A DNA stretch of 64,000 bases, from assembly GCA_029243025.1 (NCBI GenBank), contig JAQWSU010000054.1:28611-92610 (forward strand), read 5' to 3'. The stretch comes from Pirellulaceae bacterium. Its GTDB lineage: Bacteria; Planctomycetota; Planctomycetia; Pirellulales; Pirellulaceae. The translations under genes were made by a program, and so were the position numbers. The notes below the pieces were generated by a model. It did not search any database. It saw nothing but the letters and a program-made list of their open reading frames with translations, and was not told the origin of the DNA. Each line of letters begins with the position of its first letter. The stretch's first letter is position 1. Shown one piece after another: positions 55,073-63,709 of this stretch.

Positions 55073-57712
55073 ATGCTAATATTGCAAGCAGCTCTTTGCG
55101 TCGAGAGCTTCGTTTTCTTCGATGATTTCGAGCTTGCGATCGAGGATCTTTCGAAGCTTTTTATTCGGATACACCTTCTTGGTTCTAGTAGAGCAGTGAT
55201 TGGAAAAGTTGGAGAGAACGCGACGATCGGGGCTTTGCTGGAAACCTACGCCCGTTCCCGGCAGAACGTAATAGCGTTACATTGCGGCACTGTCGAGTTG
55301 ACCTTTCGTGAGTTACTTGATCGTGTGTATGAGGTGGCGAACGATGTCATGACGGACATCCCCGATGAAGTTGTTGGCCTGCTCGTTGAAAACCCAATTG
55401 ATCAAATCGTTGGGATGCTCGCCGCTCTTCACGCGGGACGATTTTATTGGGTGATTCCGCCTGCCGCCAGTGACGAATTTATCCTGAAGAACTGTTGCAA
55501 GCTCAATTGCAGTACGGTCGTTGTTGACGGTTCTTCCGCTTTGCGAGACGAATTGGTACGACAAAATATCCGACTCTTGGAATGGCCACAAACTCACAGG
55601 GAAAACGCATCGAGCGCATCACTTGCAGAGGCAGTAAAGAGCTGCAGTCGTCATGCCGCCGGAGCATGTTATTCAACGTCAGGTTCAAGCGGTGAACCGA
55701 AAATTATCCGACGCACGCTTGATCAGATTCGAGATCGGGTTAATCTCTATGCGAGCGAATGTGGATTTTCATCTGAAGATCGATTTGCGCTGATGACTCA
55801 TCCGGGCTTTGTTGCCGCGGAAGGAGATATCTATGGTAGCCTGCTGCGCGGGGCTGCTCTCTATCTTGTCAATACGTTGGATCTGACATTCCCGCAGTTT
55901 TCGGATTGGATGCGAAGTAATGCAATTACGGTGGTTCATCCCCCCATTCCGTATTTTGAACGATGGTGTGAGTCATGGCGTGATGTTGAATCGTTTCCAC
56001 AGCTGCGTTGCGTGCTATTGGGGGGTGGCGCGGTGTCGCCGAAGGCGATCAAAGGAATTTGGAATCAAGTTGCGGAAGACGCGCTCATTCATCACCGCTA
56101 TTCGTCGACAGAGGCCGGCCCCGTAGCTCGATTTGTTTTGCGTTCAGGCACACGCGTAGCGAGCCAATATTTGCCGATGGGTCGTCCCTTTCCTTTCATT
56201 GACTGGAGAGTCGAGAATGATGGAAGTTCGGCTGGCAAGCAAGGTGAACTGCTGTTGAAAAGTCCATACTTGTCGGCCGATGCGCCGGTCGATAGTCAGG
56301 GATACTACCATACCGGTGATTGGGTGGAGGTGAAAAGGTCGCAGCTGTTTTTTTTAGGTCGCCGAGACCAGATGGTAAAAGTGCGAGGTTACCGAGTCCA
56401 ACTGGATGATGTCTCACACGTGATTGCGGATCGTGAAGGCATCGTCGACGCGCGAGTTATCGCTCATCGTGGTCGGTCCAATGTTGTGCGACTCTTCGCT
56501 TTCGTTGTCATGGAAACTCCCGATCCTTCTACGACAGAATTGCATCAGGAGTTACGTGAGGCGTTGCCGCCCCATTGTGTTCCAACGCAGGTGATTGCGC
56601 TGTCGGAGATGCCGAAGACTCCGACGGGGAAGCACGACGTTCAACGCCTGACCAACCAATTAGCCGAACGGCCCGAACTTTCTGAGCAGCTAGTCGGAGA
56701 CATAGGGCAAATGCTGGAAAGCTTTTGGCGATCCACTTCGGGCTGGATCGGATCCATTGATCGGCAACAGACACTGGTTGAGCAAGGTGGTGACTCCTTA
56801 ACTGTGCTTGAGTTTTTGGTGCTGATTGAAAAGTCATTGAAGGTGACTCTCACGCCGATCGATCTGATTCGTTACCCAACTCTTGTCGAGCTGGAAGAAT
56901 ACGTCGAAGCGAGGATGGACAGCTCAGGGTCGGGAGCTGAATTAGCGCCGGACCCAAGTATCTATCCGTTGAATCAAGAAGGTTTTACCCCGGTGGTCTG
57001 TTTTCCGGCAGGTGCCGATTTAGCACTGCGACATTATGACCTCGCGAAGGAGCTTGATGGGAAGTTGTCACTCTACCTGTTGTATCCTTGTGGCCATGAT
57101 GGGAAATCTCCACCGCTGCGAAATATCGAGCAACAAGTCGACTATTACGTCGGCAAAATACGATCTCGATTTGGAAATACACCGGTTGTACTCTGTGGAT
57201 TCTCACTGGGAGGAATCGCTGCCTATGCCGTAGCAGCCTCCAACAGATTAAATGTTCATCACTTGTTACTGCTCGACAGTCAACTCTATGAGCGTCGGGT
57301 TTATCGACGTCAGTCGGGGCCGTTGATGCGTTTGCGAAGTATCATCCGCCATCGCGACAAATTTTTGCGGTCATTTCACGCTAGGTGGTCCAGCAGATGG
57401 GCAAGATGGCGCGGAAGACCATATCCGATTAGGCATCGTCAAGCCTATTTTGTTCATCTGAATAAGCAAGTTCGACGTGGCTTCAAGATGAAGCCCTATT
57501 ACAATTCAGTACATTTTCTGGGTAGTAATGGTTACGACGGCGAAGGATTCGAACTTCGTGTGAAGCCGTGGAGACAACTCTGCAAGGGCGAACTGGTACT
57601 TTCGTTTGTTGATACGGACCATCTTCGAATCTTTCGATACCCGCATGTAAGCGAAACAGCTAGGTTGATTTATAAACATACCGAAACTCTTAAGCCGTTT
57701 CATGAAACGTAA
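55073..57712 (+). CDS. NRPS-like synthetase: adenylation, carrier and thioesterase domains
   Basis: An 879-residue single-module synthetase without condensation domain. Adenylation motifs: STSGSSGEPK (A3, 201-210), RYSSTEAG (A5, 342-349), YHTGDW (A7, 412-417), GRRDQMVKVRGYR (A8, from 429) and the A10 Lys520 (PKTPTGK). The carrier domain has the phosphopantetheine Ser575 in GGDSL, and the thioesterase has nucleophile Ser711 in GFSLGG. The A4 region reads HPGFVAAEGDIYG and lacks the FDxS Asp typical of alpha-amino-acid recognition, so the substrate may be a different acid (inference). The start is uncertain: ATG 55073 lacks a good ribosome site and an in-frame GTG at 55196 is possible. It overlaps the next gene by 11 bases. 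Confidence 0.9.
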   Translation: MLILQAALCVESFVFFDDFELAIEDLSKLFIRIHLLGSSRAVIGKVGENATIGALLETYARSRQNVIALHCGTVELTFRELLDRVYEVANDVMTDIPDEVVGLLVENPIDQIVGMLAALHAGRFYWVIPPAASDEFILKNCCKLNCSTVVVDGSSALRDELVRQNIRLLEWPQTHRENASSASLAEAVKSCSRHAAGACYSTSGSSGEPKIIRRTLDQIRDRVNLYASECGFSSEDRFALMTHPGFVAAEGDIYGSLLRGAALYLVNTLDLTFPQFSDWMRSNAITVVHPPIPYFERWCESWRDVESFPQLRCVLLGGGAVSPKAIKGIWNQVAEDALIHHRYSSTEAGPVARFVLRSGTRVASQYLPMGRPFPFIDWRVENDGSSAGKQGELLLKSPYLSADAPVDSQGYYHTGDWVEVKRSQLFFLGRRDQMVKVRGYRVQLDDVSHVIADREGIVDARVIAHRGRSNVVRLFAFVVMETPDPSTTELHQELREALPPHCVPTQVIALSEMPKTPTGKHDVQRLTNQLAERPELSEQLVGDIGQMLESFWRSTSGWIGSIDRQQTLVEQGGDSLTVLEFLVLIEKSLKVTLTPIDLIRYPTLVELEEYVEARMDSSGSGAELAPDPSIYPLNQEGFTPVVCFPAGADLALRHYDLAKELDGKLSLYLLYPCGHDGKSPPLRNIEQQVDYYVGKIRSRFGNTPVVLCGFSLGGIAAYAVAASNRLNVHHLLLLDSQLYERRVYRRQSGPLMRLRSIIRHRDKFLRSFHARWSSRWARWRGRPYPIRHRQAYFVHLNKQVRRGFKMKPYYNSVHFLGSNGYDGEGFELRVKPWRQLCKGELVLSFVDTDHLRIFRYPHVSETARLIYKHTETLKPFHET

Positions 57713-58148
57713 AACTAATTTCGAAACGAATCCATTCCACCTCGCACTGATCTTGGGGGGTGTTTCGCTGATCTTGATCGGACAGTTTTGGGGAGAATGG
57801 CCCTTTAGTCAAATATCGGTCTATCGAAACCCATTGCCAGATGGGTTGAGGATTCACAGACATTGCGTTGCGGTCACCTCGGAGGGGCAGCTTGATGTTG
57901 TTCGGCTGGAAAACGTTGACTTTGAAATTGTTAGACTGCATTCGCGTGCCCATCAGCATGCGCGAAACGAGAGCGATCGTCAGCGATCCTTGAAAGCCTT
58001 GGCGGATTACGTTGTTCGAGTAACCCCACCTTTTTTTCATTTTCACGGATTAAAGATGTACTTGGTGACCTGGGACATTGACGCGGGAAGAATTATTGAT
58101 GAACGGGTTGTTGACGAATTCAAAGTTTTTGGTGGTTCCAAAGATTAA
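57702..58148 (+). CDS. Small membrane-anchored protein of the synthetase operon
   Basis: A 148-residue protein with one N-terminal membrane segment (about 13-33, LALILGGVSLILIGQFW) and a soluble domain that faces outward if oriented as usual. I do not recognise the family. The pattern resembles EpsI/exosortase-associated small proteins only in size and topology, which is weak evidence. Its ATG lies inside the synthetase's last codons, so translation is coupled and the two very likely act together. A short hairpin (GTCCCC-GCTG-GGGGAC, 58152-58167) follows before the next gene. Confidence 0.7.
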   Translation: MKRKTNFETNPFHLALILGGVSLILIGQFWGEWPFSQISVYRNPLPDGLRIHRHCVAVTSEGQLDVVRLENVDFEIVRLHSRAHQHARNESDRQRSLKALADYVVRVTPPFFHFHGLKMYLVTWDIDAGRIIDERVVDEFKVFGGSKD

Positions 58149-58183
58149 ATGGTCCCCGCTGGGGGACTTGTTCGGGGAAATAA

Positions 58184-59065
58184 ATGCAACCTGTCTTCAT
58201 GAAAAAAATAGTTGATCGATTTTCGGTGTTGCGAAAAATCCAGAAATGGTACTGGCAAAAGCTCAATTCCTGGAGATTTAAGCGGAAACTTGAGCGGTTA
58301 GGTCGAGAAAATAAACTACCGGTTCTGGTCTATCAAATGGCCAAGGTGGGTTCGCGGTCGGTTGTTCAATCGTTCCCCACGCCGAAATATCCATTCGCCG
58401 TTCATATCCATCGTCTGCACGCCAAAGGGATCGACAAGAAAGTAGCCGATCTTCGTCGGATGAAGCTGAATGTGGCGGGGCACTATTGGCAGGGTAAGGC
58501 AGTCTATCAAAGTGTGATCAAACGCCACCGACCCTTCAAAATGATCACGCCCGTCCGCGAGCCGATTGGACGGAATCTGTCTTTTTTCTTCGAGCGATTT
58601 GAATACGTCGTCGGGATGCCGTTTTCGGAGTCGACGCACTCCGTCAAGGAATTGACCGACATTTTCTTGAGCAACGCGAGTTTTTTGAATCGTTTATCCT
58701 GGTTCAATGACGAGTTTCGAGTTTCTCTTGGTGTTGATATCTACGAGCACCCGTTCCCCCAAGATCTCGGATTTAAGCGGATACGCTGTGGAAACGGCGA
58801 GGTTCTACTGTTGAAAATTGAACTTGAAAACGAAGTCATAGAGAAGTGCATTGCTGATTTTCTTGACGAACCTGGATTTGAACTTGCAAAGGCGAACACG
58901 GCTTCATCCAAGGAATATGCAGAGACTTATCGGTTGTTCTGCAGTCAAGTGGTGCTGCCCGCGACCTACATCAATCAAATGCTTGATTCCCGTTACACCA
59001 AGTATTTCTACACCGTCGAAGAAATTGCCCGGTTGAGAGAGAAGTGGTTTCAACGATTAATGTGA
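58184..59065 (+). CDS. Sulfotransferase-like (putative capsular polysaccharide synthesis family) protein
   Basis: A 293-residue cytoplasmic protein. The N-terminal third has LVYQMAKVGSRSVVQSF (Lys54, Gly56, Ser57), the position and pattern of a PAPS 5'-phosphosulfate loop. ITPVREPIGRNLSFFFERF (Arg125, Arg130, Ser133) matches the 3'-phosphate segment of sulfotransferases. The later part, WFNDEFRVSLGVDIYEHPF, resembles proteins annotated as putative capsular polysaccharide synthesis. It would transfer sulfate from PAPS to the operon's product or to a carbohydrate. It starts 35 bases after the small membrane protein gene and overlaps the next gene by 22 bases. Confidence 0.75.
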   Translation: MQPVFMKKIVDRFSVLRKIQKWYWQKLNSWRFKRKLERLGRENKLPVLVYQMAKVGSRSVVQSFPTPKYPFAVHIHRLHAKGIDKKVADLRRMKLNVAGHYWQGKAVYQSVIKRHRPFKMITPVREPIGRNLSFFFERFEYVVGMPFSESTHSVKELTDIFLSNASFLNRLSWFNDEFRVSLGVDIYEHPFPQDLGFKRIRCGNGEVLLLKIELENEVIEKCIADFLDEPGFELAKANTASSKEYAETYRLFCSQVVLPATYINQMLDSRYTKYFYTVEEIARLREKWFQRLM

Positions 59066-59943
59066 TTCAAGAAATAGTTGCACGACTGGACAAGTATTTT
59101 CGTACCGATGGCAGCTCCAAACGGCTTGGTATTTGTCGAGCAGGTTTTTACACCTGGTATTTGTGCCAACTTGTTTTCTATCATCCCATCGAGTTCACGA
59201 GACTGCCGGTCGAGTACTGGCAGCCGGTAGCATCCTTGCAGTGGTTCTCGGCTCCGACGCCCGAGCAAATGATGGTTGCTGTGATGGTGTTAAGCATCAG
59301 CTTGGTAGCGGCCATACTGGGCGTTGGGACACGCCAGTCCACTGTTGTCGTCGCAGTGGTTGGTACATTTGTGATCGGTGCGATCAATAGCTATGGCCGA
59401 GTCGATTTTCATTGGTCTCCGCTGATTGTCACCGCATGGATTTTGGCGCTTTCAAGGTGCGGAGATGCGTTTTCGATCGATGCGATGAAAGGATGGCGAA
59501 CATCTTCACCATCGACTGGGGCCTATTGTTGGCCGATTCGCTTAGCACAAATCGTGCTCGTCGCGTTCATGTTCGGTGCCGGATGTCATAAATTGTTCGC
59601 CGGATGGCTGTTACATCCTGCGGAAATTATGCGTTTTGTTTTCCGCGTTAAATATTTCGCACAGGCTCAAATGAAAGGTAGCGATCTGTCAGATATTGTA
59701 CTCTGGGTCTCTGACATGCCGCTGTTACTAGCAATTCTGGGAATCAGCACCGTTGTTTTGGAAATCGGTTGCGTTTTGGCGTTGAACGACAAATGGAAGA
59801 TCGTTCGCGTTGTATTCATTGGTGGACTGTTCACGATGCAGCTCATCTTGGCGCTGGTTTTACAGACTCTTACAACGTTTCCCTGGTTGGCGATGTATGT
59901 TTTTTGGCCAAACTGGTGTCGTCGTACCCAATTGCGCATTTGA
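59044..59943 (+). CDS. HTTM-like multi-spanning membrane protein
   Basis: A 299-residue inner-membrane protein with about six to seven hydrophobic spans (VAVMVLSISLVAAILGVG, VVVAVVGTFVIGA, LIVTAWILALS, IVLVAFMFGAGCHKLF, LLLAILGISTVVLEIGCVLAL, FIGGLFTMQLILALVL, given as separate segments). The FMFGAGCHKLFAGW segment and span order resemble HTTM/vitamin-K-dependent-carboxylase-like proteins. The start is a GTG at 59044 that overlaps the sulfotransferase-like gene; other GTG/ATG starts slightly downstream are possible. It closes the four-gene operon and could move or modify the operon's product at the membrane, which is inference. Confidence 0.7.
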   Translation: MVSTINVIQEIVARLDKYFRTDGSSKRLGICRAGFYTWYLCQLVFYHPIEFTRLPVEYWQPVASLQWFSAPTPEQMMVAVMVLSISLVAAILGVGTRQSTVVVAVVGTFVIGAINSYGRVDFHWSPLIVTAWILALSRCGDAFSIDAMKGWRTSSPSTGAYCWPIRLAQIVLVAFMFGAGCHKLFAGWLLHPAEIMRFVFRVKYFAQAQMKGSDLSDIVLWVSDMPLLLAILGISTVVLEIGCVLALNDKWKIVRVVFIGGLFTMQLILALVLQTLTTFPWLAMYVFWPNWCRRTQLRI

Positions 59944-60283
59944 AACCCTAATTTGTCTTGCGATGCTATCGGCAGTCGCAGTGCCGAACGTTGAAACTAG
60001 CTGACTCGAAGCTTGCACCGCATGCCCGATAGATACCGGTGTGCGATGGATCCGAGCATCTGGAATTTCATCTGAACGATTGGATCGCTTGCAATCTCGC
60101 GTAGTACAGGTGTTTGGGATTTCGCTCAGGGAGCGACTGGAAATGGGTCGCCTTCCCCCCCCGAGTGATTTTCGGCATCGAAAACCGAGTGCTACGTCGA
60201 GACATCGACCTGTTTTGTTGGTTACACTGATCGGTAGGGGGAAGTCGCTGCAGACGTTATCCGATAAGTTTCACAACTAGTCT
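59944..60283. other. Intergenic region, no supported gene
   Basis: A 340-bp gap between the synthetase operon and the phosphatase/hydrolase fusion gene. Small frames here (for example 60041-60280) have no recognisable content. A promoter for the fusion gene is expected but not assigned. Confidence 0.45.
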
Positions 60284-63200
60284 ATGATAGAGATAATGGC
60301 GATGTTTAACATGCCGCTGTTTAGTACGGTGCGACCCACACCGTTTTCTTGGCCTACCAGCCGTTTACTCTTCGCGTTATCGGTGGGGGCGATCCTGCTG
60401 GCCACCAACGTACAGGTGTTGGAAGCTGTCGTTTTCCAGGCGCAGGGTGAGATGGCCGGTGAAGTGGAAACGGATAGCGTCATTCTACAGTCCCGTTTGA
60501 CGTCAAGTGAGGAGCTTGCTGGAGGGGATGTGCCGGGTACAAGCGGAGAGGCGCGATTCGAAATTGCGGAGCACCAGGACTTTCGAGAAGCTCGACTTAC
60601 CGAATGGTTAAAGGCCGTACCGGGCAATGACTTTATCGTGAAGGTCAAGGTCGCTGGCCTGCAACCTGGGAAACAGTATTTCTATCGACTGATTTATGGT
60701 CCTGATCGCGAACAGATCAAGACTGGCCCAGTCTGCTCTTTTCGTACTCTGCAAGGAAGCGAGGGGACAGAGTCGGTCAGTTTTGTGGTTGTGACCGGAA
60801 TGAATTACATGTCTTTTCATTACGGAAAACTTCAGGATGGAGTGCGAAACGGAGCGGGAGCTTATCAAGGCGAAGATAAACAGTTCGGGTATCCGGCTCT
60901 CTCAACCATCATGAAAATGAAGCCGGATTTTTTCGTCGGAACCGGCGACAACATTTATTATGACAGTCGGGATGATTGGGAAGCGACGGATCGTCGATCG
61001 ATGCGGCGAAAGTGGCATGCGCAGTTTGTGCAGCCACGCTTTGTTGAACTGTTGCGCCACGTCCCCACCTATTGGGAAAAGGATGATCACGATCATCGCT
61101 ATAATGACTGTGATTGTGAGGGCGACCGGCCTCCGCTCAGTGACTTGGGGATTCAGATTTTTCGCGAGCAATTGCCGGTTGTTGATCCGCTTGATGCCCA
61201 AGCGAAGACCTATCGGACCCATCGAGTAAACCGTCACTTGCAGATTTGGCTAGTGGAGGGACGTGATTACCGTAGTCCAAACACGATGGTTGATGGGCCA
61301 GAGAAGACGCTTTGGGGCGCTGATCAAATGGTTTGGTTGAAGCAAACTCTGCTTGAAAGCGATGCGACCTGGAAGTTGCTTATTTCGCCGACTCCGATGG
61401 TTGGTCCCGACGATGCTTACAAGATCGACAACCATACGAACCATCAGGGGTTTCGGCATGAGGGGCGTGCCTTCTTTGACTGGATTAAGGAGCAGCAACT
61501 CGATCAAAACGGATTTCATGTCATTTGCGGTGACCGACATTGGCAATATCACTCGGTTGACCCTACAGGAATCGAAGAATTCTCCAGCGGTGCCCTGGTC
61601 GATTCCAATTCCCGAATTGGTCGCAGTCCGGGCGATCCGAAATCGACTGATCCCGAGGCGAAGATCCGACAACTGCATTTTCAGACCGAAGCATCGGGTG
61701 GATTTCTTCGCGTCTTGGTGACGGCGAATGGCAGTCTTCGTTGCGAATTTTTCGACGAACAGGGCGAGAATCTTTATCGCATCGAAAAGGAGCCACCGGA
61801 AGCTCTGCGAGTGTTGGGGAAGAATGCCAAAAACCAATTGCGTGATTACCTACTCCAACGTATTCACCAGCAATACGATGCGCGACGTCACACCGTGGTT
61901 AATAGGCTTGCCTCACGGGAGTCACTGGAACAACGGCAGGCTCATTTGCGAGATCGACTTCGCACTCTTGTTGGTGATTGGCCCGAGAAGTCACCCTTGC
62001 AGGCGCGAACCACGGGCAGGTTGAAAGGTGACGGCTTTCAAATCGAAAAAGTGGTTTTTCAAAGCCGCCCCAACCATTATGTCACCGCCAATTTGTATCT
62101 TCCTGACGGCGACGGTCCTTTTCCCGGAGTGTTGATTGCTTGTGGCCACAGCTCTTATGGTAAGGCTTACCCCCAATACCAGACCGCAGCAATGCTGATG
62201 GCGAAAAATGGGATGGTGGCTTTGGTCTACGATCCCATTGGTGGAGGAGAACGGCGTTCCTATTTGAGTGGTCCCCGCAATTCACCGCTGCAACACAAAT
62301 TGGACAACGTGAATTCCGTCTTGGTGGGTCGGACCGCAGTAGGGTATCAGGCTTGGGATGGACTCCGCGCGGCAGATTACTTGATGAGTCGGGTGGAAGT
62401 GGATCAAAACAAATCACTCGGAATGACCGGCAATTCAGGGGGCGGTGCGCAGACCATGCACTTGATGGCACTGGATGATCGCATCGGGCCAGCAGCGCCT
62501 TGTTGTCACATCACGAGCCTGGAACGAAACTTTGAACTGGGGAGTGCCGGAGATGGTTGCCAGTCCGCACCGTTGACAGGAGCACTCGGGATTGATCACC
62601 CGGATTTCTTTGTCATGCGAGCACCTCGGCCCACGATAATTCTTGCTGCTGAACAGGATTACAAAGACATCCGATTCACCCGGAAGACGTTCGCTGAGGC
62701 TCGGGAAACTTATGATTTGCTCCAGCGGGCCGATCGCATGCAAATGTTTGCCTTCAACGATAAGCATTCGTTCAGCCAGCCTCGCCGTCAAGCGGCGACC
62801 CAGTGGATGCGGCAATGGTTGTTGGGCGATTCAAACCCCGTGATAGAACCCGAGTTGTCGACATTTGAAGAAAAAGAGCTTTGGGTTACAGAATCAGGGC
62901 AGGTCCTTCGTGAGTTTCCCGATGCCGTCTCTGTGGCCGCTTTGAATCTAAGCCGAGCGCACGAGTTGGCTTCGGCACGTAAGGATTTTTGGCAAACGCA
63001 CGAAATTCCTGAAGCATTGAAGAAGGTCCGTGAATTGGCTGGTATTGCCGAAATGATCGGTCCGACCGAAATTGAACGCTGTGGCCAGATCGATCGCGGT
63101 GATTACCGACTTGAAAAACTAATCCTGCGTCGCGATGGAGAGGTTGCCGTTCCCGCCTTATTGGCTCGAGCGACGCCCACGGTGAAAAAATCGCCAGTCG

Positions 63201-63709
63201 TTCTTTTTGTGGATGGGGCGGGTAAGGCGTTTGGAGCTTATCCCGGGGGACCGGTCGAGAAACTTGTGCGGTCCGGGAAGACGGTGCTCAGTCTCGATTT
63301 GCGCGGTTTTGGAGAAACATCTGATCCTCCTAATCCGATCATTTATGTAGCTGGCGACCACCGGCCCGCGATGTGGTCAATGCATCTGGGAAAAAGTTTG
63401 CTTGGTCAACGTGTGGAGGACATCATGGCCGCGTTGGCTTGTGTTCCACGTCTGATGGAAATGGAGGGGACAATGAAGGTTGATCTTGTCGGTGTCGGAA
63501 AAGCAGGGCCGGTTGCGCTTCACGCTGCCTGCTTGGATTCTCGCATCGATCGATTGACGCTGCGGGAGTCAATTAGTAGCTGGGTGGAAGATGTGGTAGC
63601 ACAACCACGTGACCTTCACGTCATCAGTCACGTTGTGCCATCGGCCCTTAAGTTTTATGATCTCCCTGACCTTGTGACGCTACTTGGAGATCGACTGGCC
63701 CTAGAATGA
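60284..63709 (+). CDS. PhoD-like phosphatase fused to alpha/beta hydrolase, exported
   Basis: A 1141-residue exported two-enzyme protein. After a signal segment (about 27-48) comes a PhoD/purple-acid-type module: a fibronectin-like N-terminal domain (VAGLQPGKQYFYRL), then metal-site motifs GTGDNIYYD (219-227), EKDDHDHRY (265-273) and GDRHW (416-420), which are typical of alkaline phosphatase D. A helical linker (about 505-560) leads to an esterase-like alpha/beta hydrolase: NLYLPDGDGPFPGVLIACGH, nucleophile Ser718 in GNSGGG, and His in NDKHSF as possible catalytic base. A further hydrolase-like fold occupies about 890-1141. The two activities on one chain suggest removal of phosphate and ester groups from the same polymer. 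The exact start is uncertain (ATG 60284, 60296 or 60302). Confidence 0.85.
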   Translation: MIEIMAMFNMPLFSTVRPTPFSWPTSRLLFALSVGAILLATNVQVLEAVVFQAQGEMAGEVETDSVILQSRLTSSEELAGGDVPGTSGEARFEIAEHQDFREARLTEWLKAVPGNDFIVKVKVAGLQPGKQYFYRLIYGPDREQIKTGPVCSFRTLQGSEGTESVSFVVVTGMNYMSFHYGKLQDGVRNGAGAYQGEDKQFGYPALSTIMKMKPDFFVGTGDNIYYDSRDDWEATDRRSMRRKWHAQFVQPRFVELLRHVPTYWEKDDHDHRYNDCDCEGDRPPLSDLGIQIFREQLPVVDPLDAQAKTYRTHRVNRHLQIWLVEGRDYRSPNTMVDGPEKTLWGADQMVWLKQTLLESDATWKLLISPTPMVGPDDAYKIDNHTNHQGFRHEGRAFFDWIKEQQLDQNGFHVICGDRHWQYHSVDPTGIEEFSSGALVDSNSRIGRSPGDPKSTDPEAKIRQLHFQTEASGGFLRVLVTANGSLRCEFFDEQGENLYRIEKEPPEALRVLGKNAKNQLRDYLLQRIHQQYDARRHTVVNRLASRESLEQRQAHLRDRLRTLVGDWPEKSPLQARTTGRLKGDGFQIEKVVFQSRPNHYVTANLYLPDGDGPFPGVLIACGHSSYGKAYPQYQTAAMLMAKNGMVALVYDPIGGGERRSYLSGPRNSPLQHKLDNVNSVLVGRTAVGYQAWDGLRAADYLMSRVEVDQNKSLGMTGNSGGGAQTMHLMALDDRIGPAAPCCHITSLERNFELGSAGDGCQSAPLTGALGIDHPDFFVMRAPRPTIILAAEQDYKDIRFTRKTFAEARETYDLLQRADRMQMFAFNDKHSFSQPRRQAATQWMRQWLLGDSNPVIEPELSTFEEKELWVTESGQVLREFPDAVSVAALNLSRAHELASARKDFWQTHEIPEALKKVRELAGIAEMIGPTEIERCGQIDRGDYRLEKLILRRDGEVAVPALLARATPTVKKSPVVLFVDGAGKAFGAYPGGPVEKLVRSGKTVLSLDLRGFGETSDPPNPIIYVAGDHRPAMWSMHLGKSLLGQRVEDIMAALACVPRLMEMEGTMKVDLVGVGKAGPVALHAACLDSRIDRLTLRESISSWVEDVVAQPRDLHVISHVVPSALKFYDLPDLVTLLGDRLALE

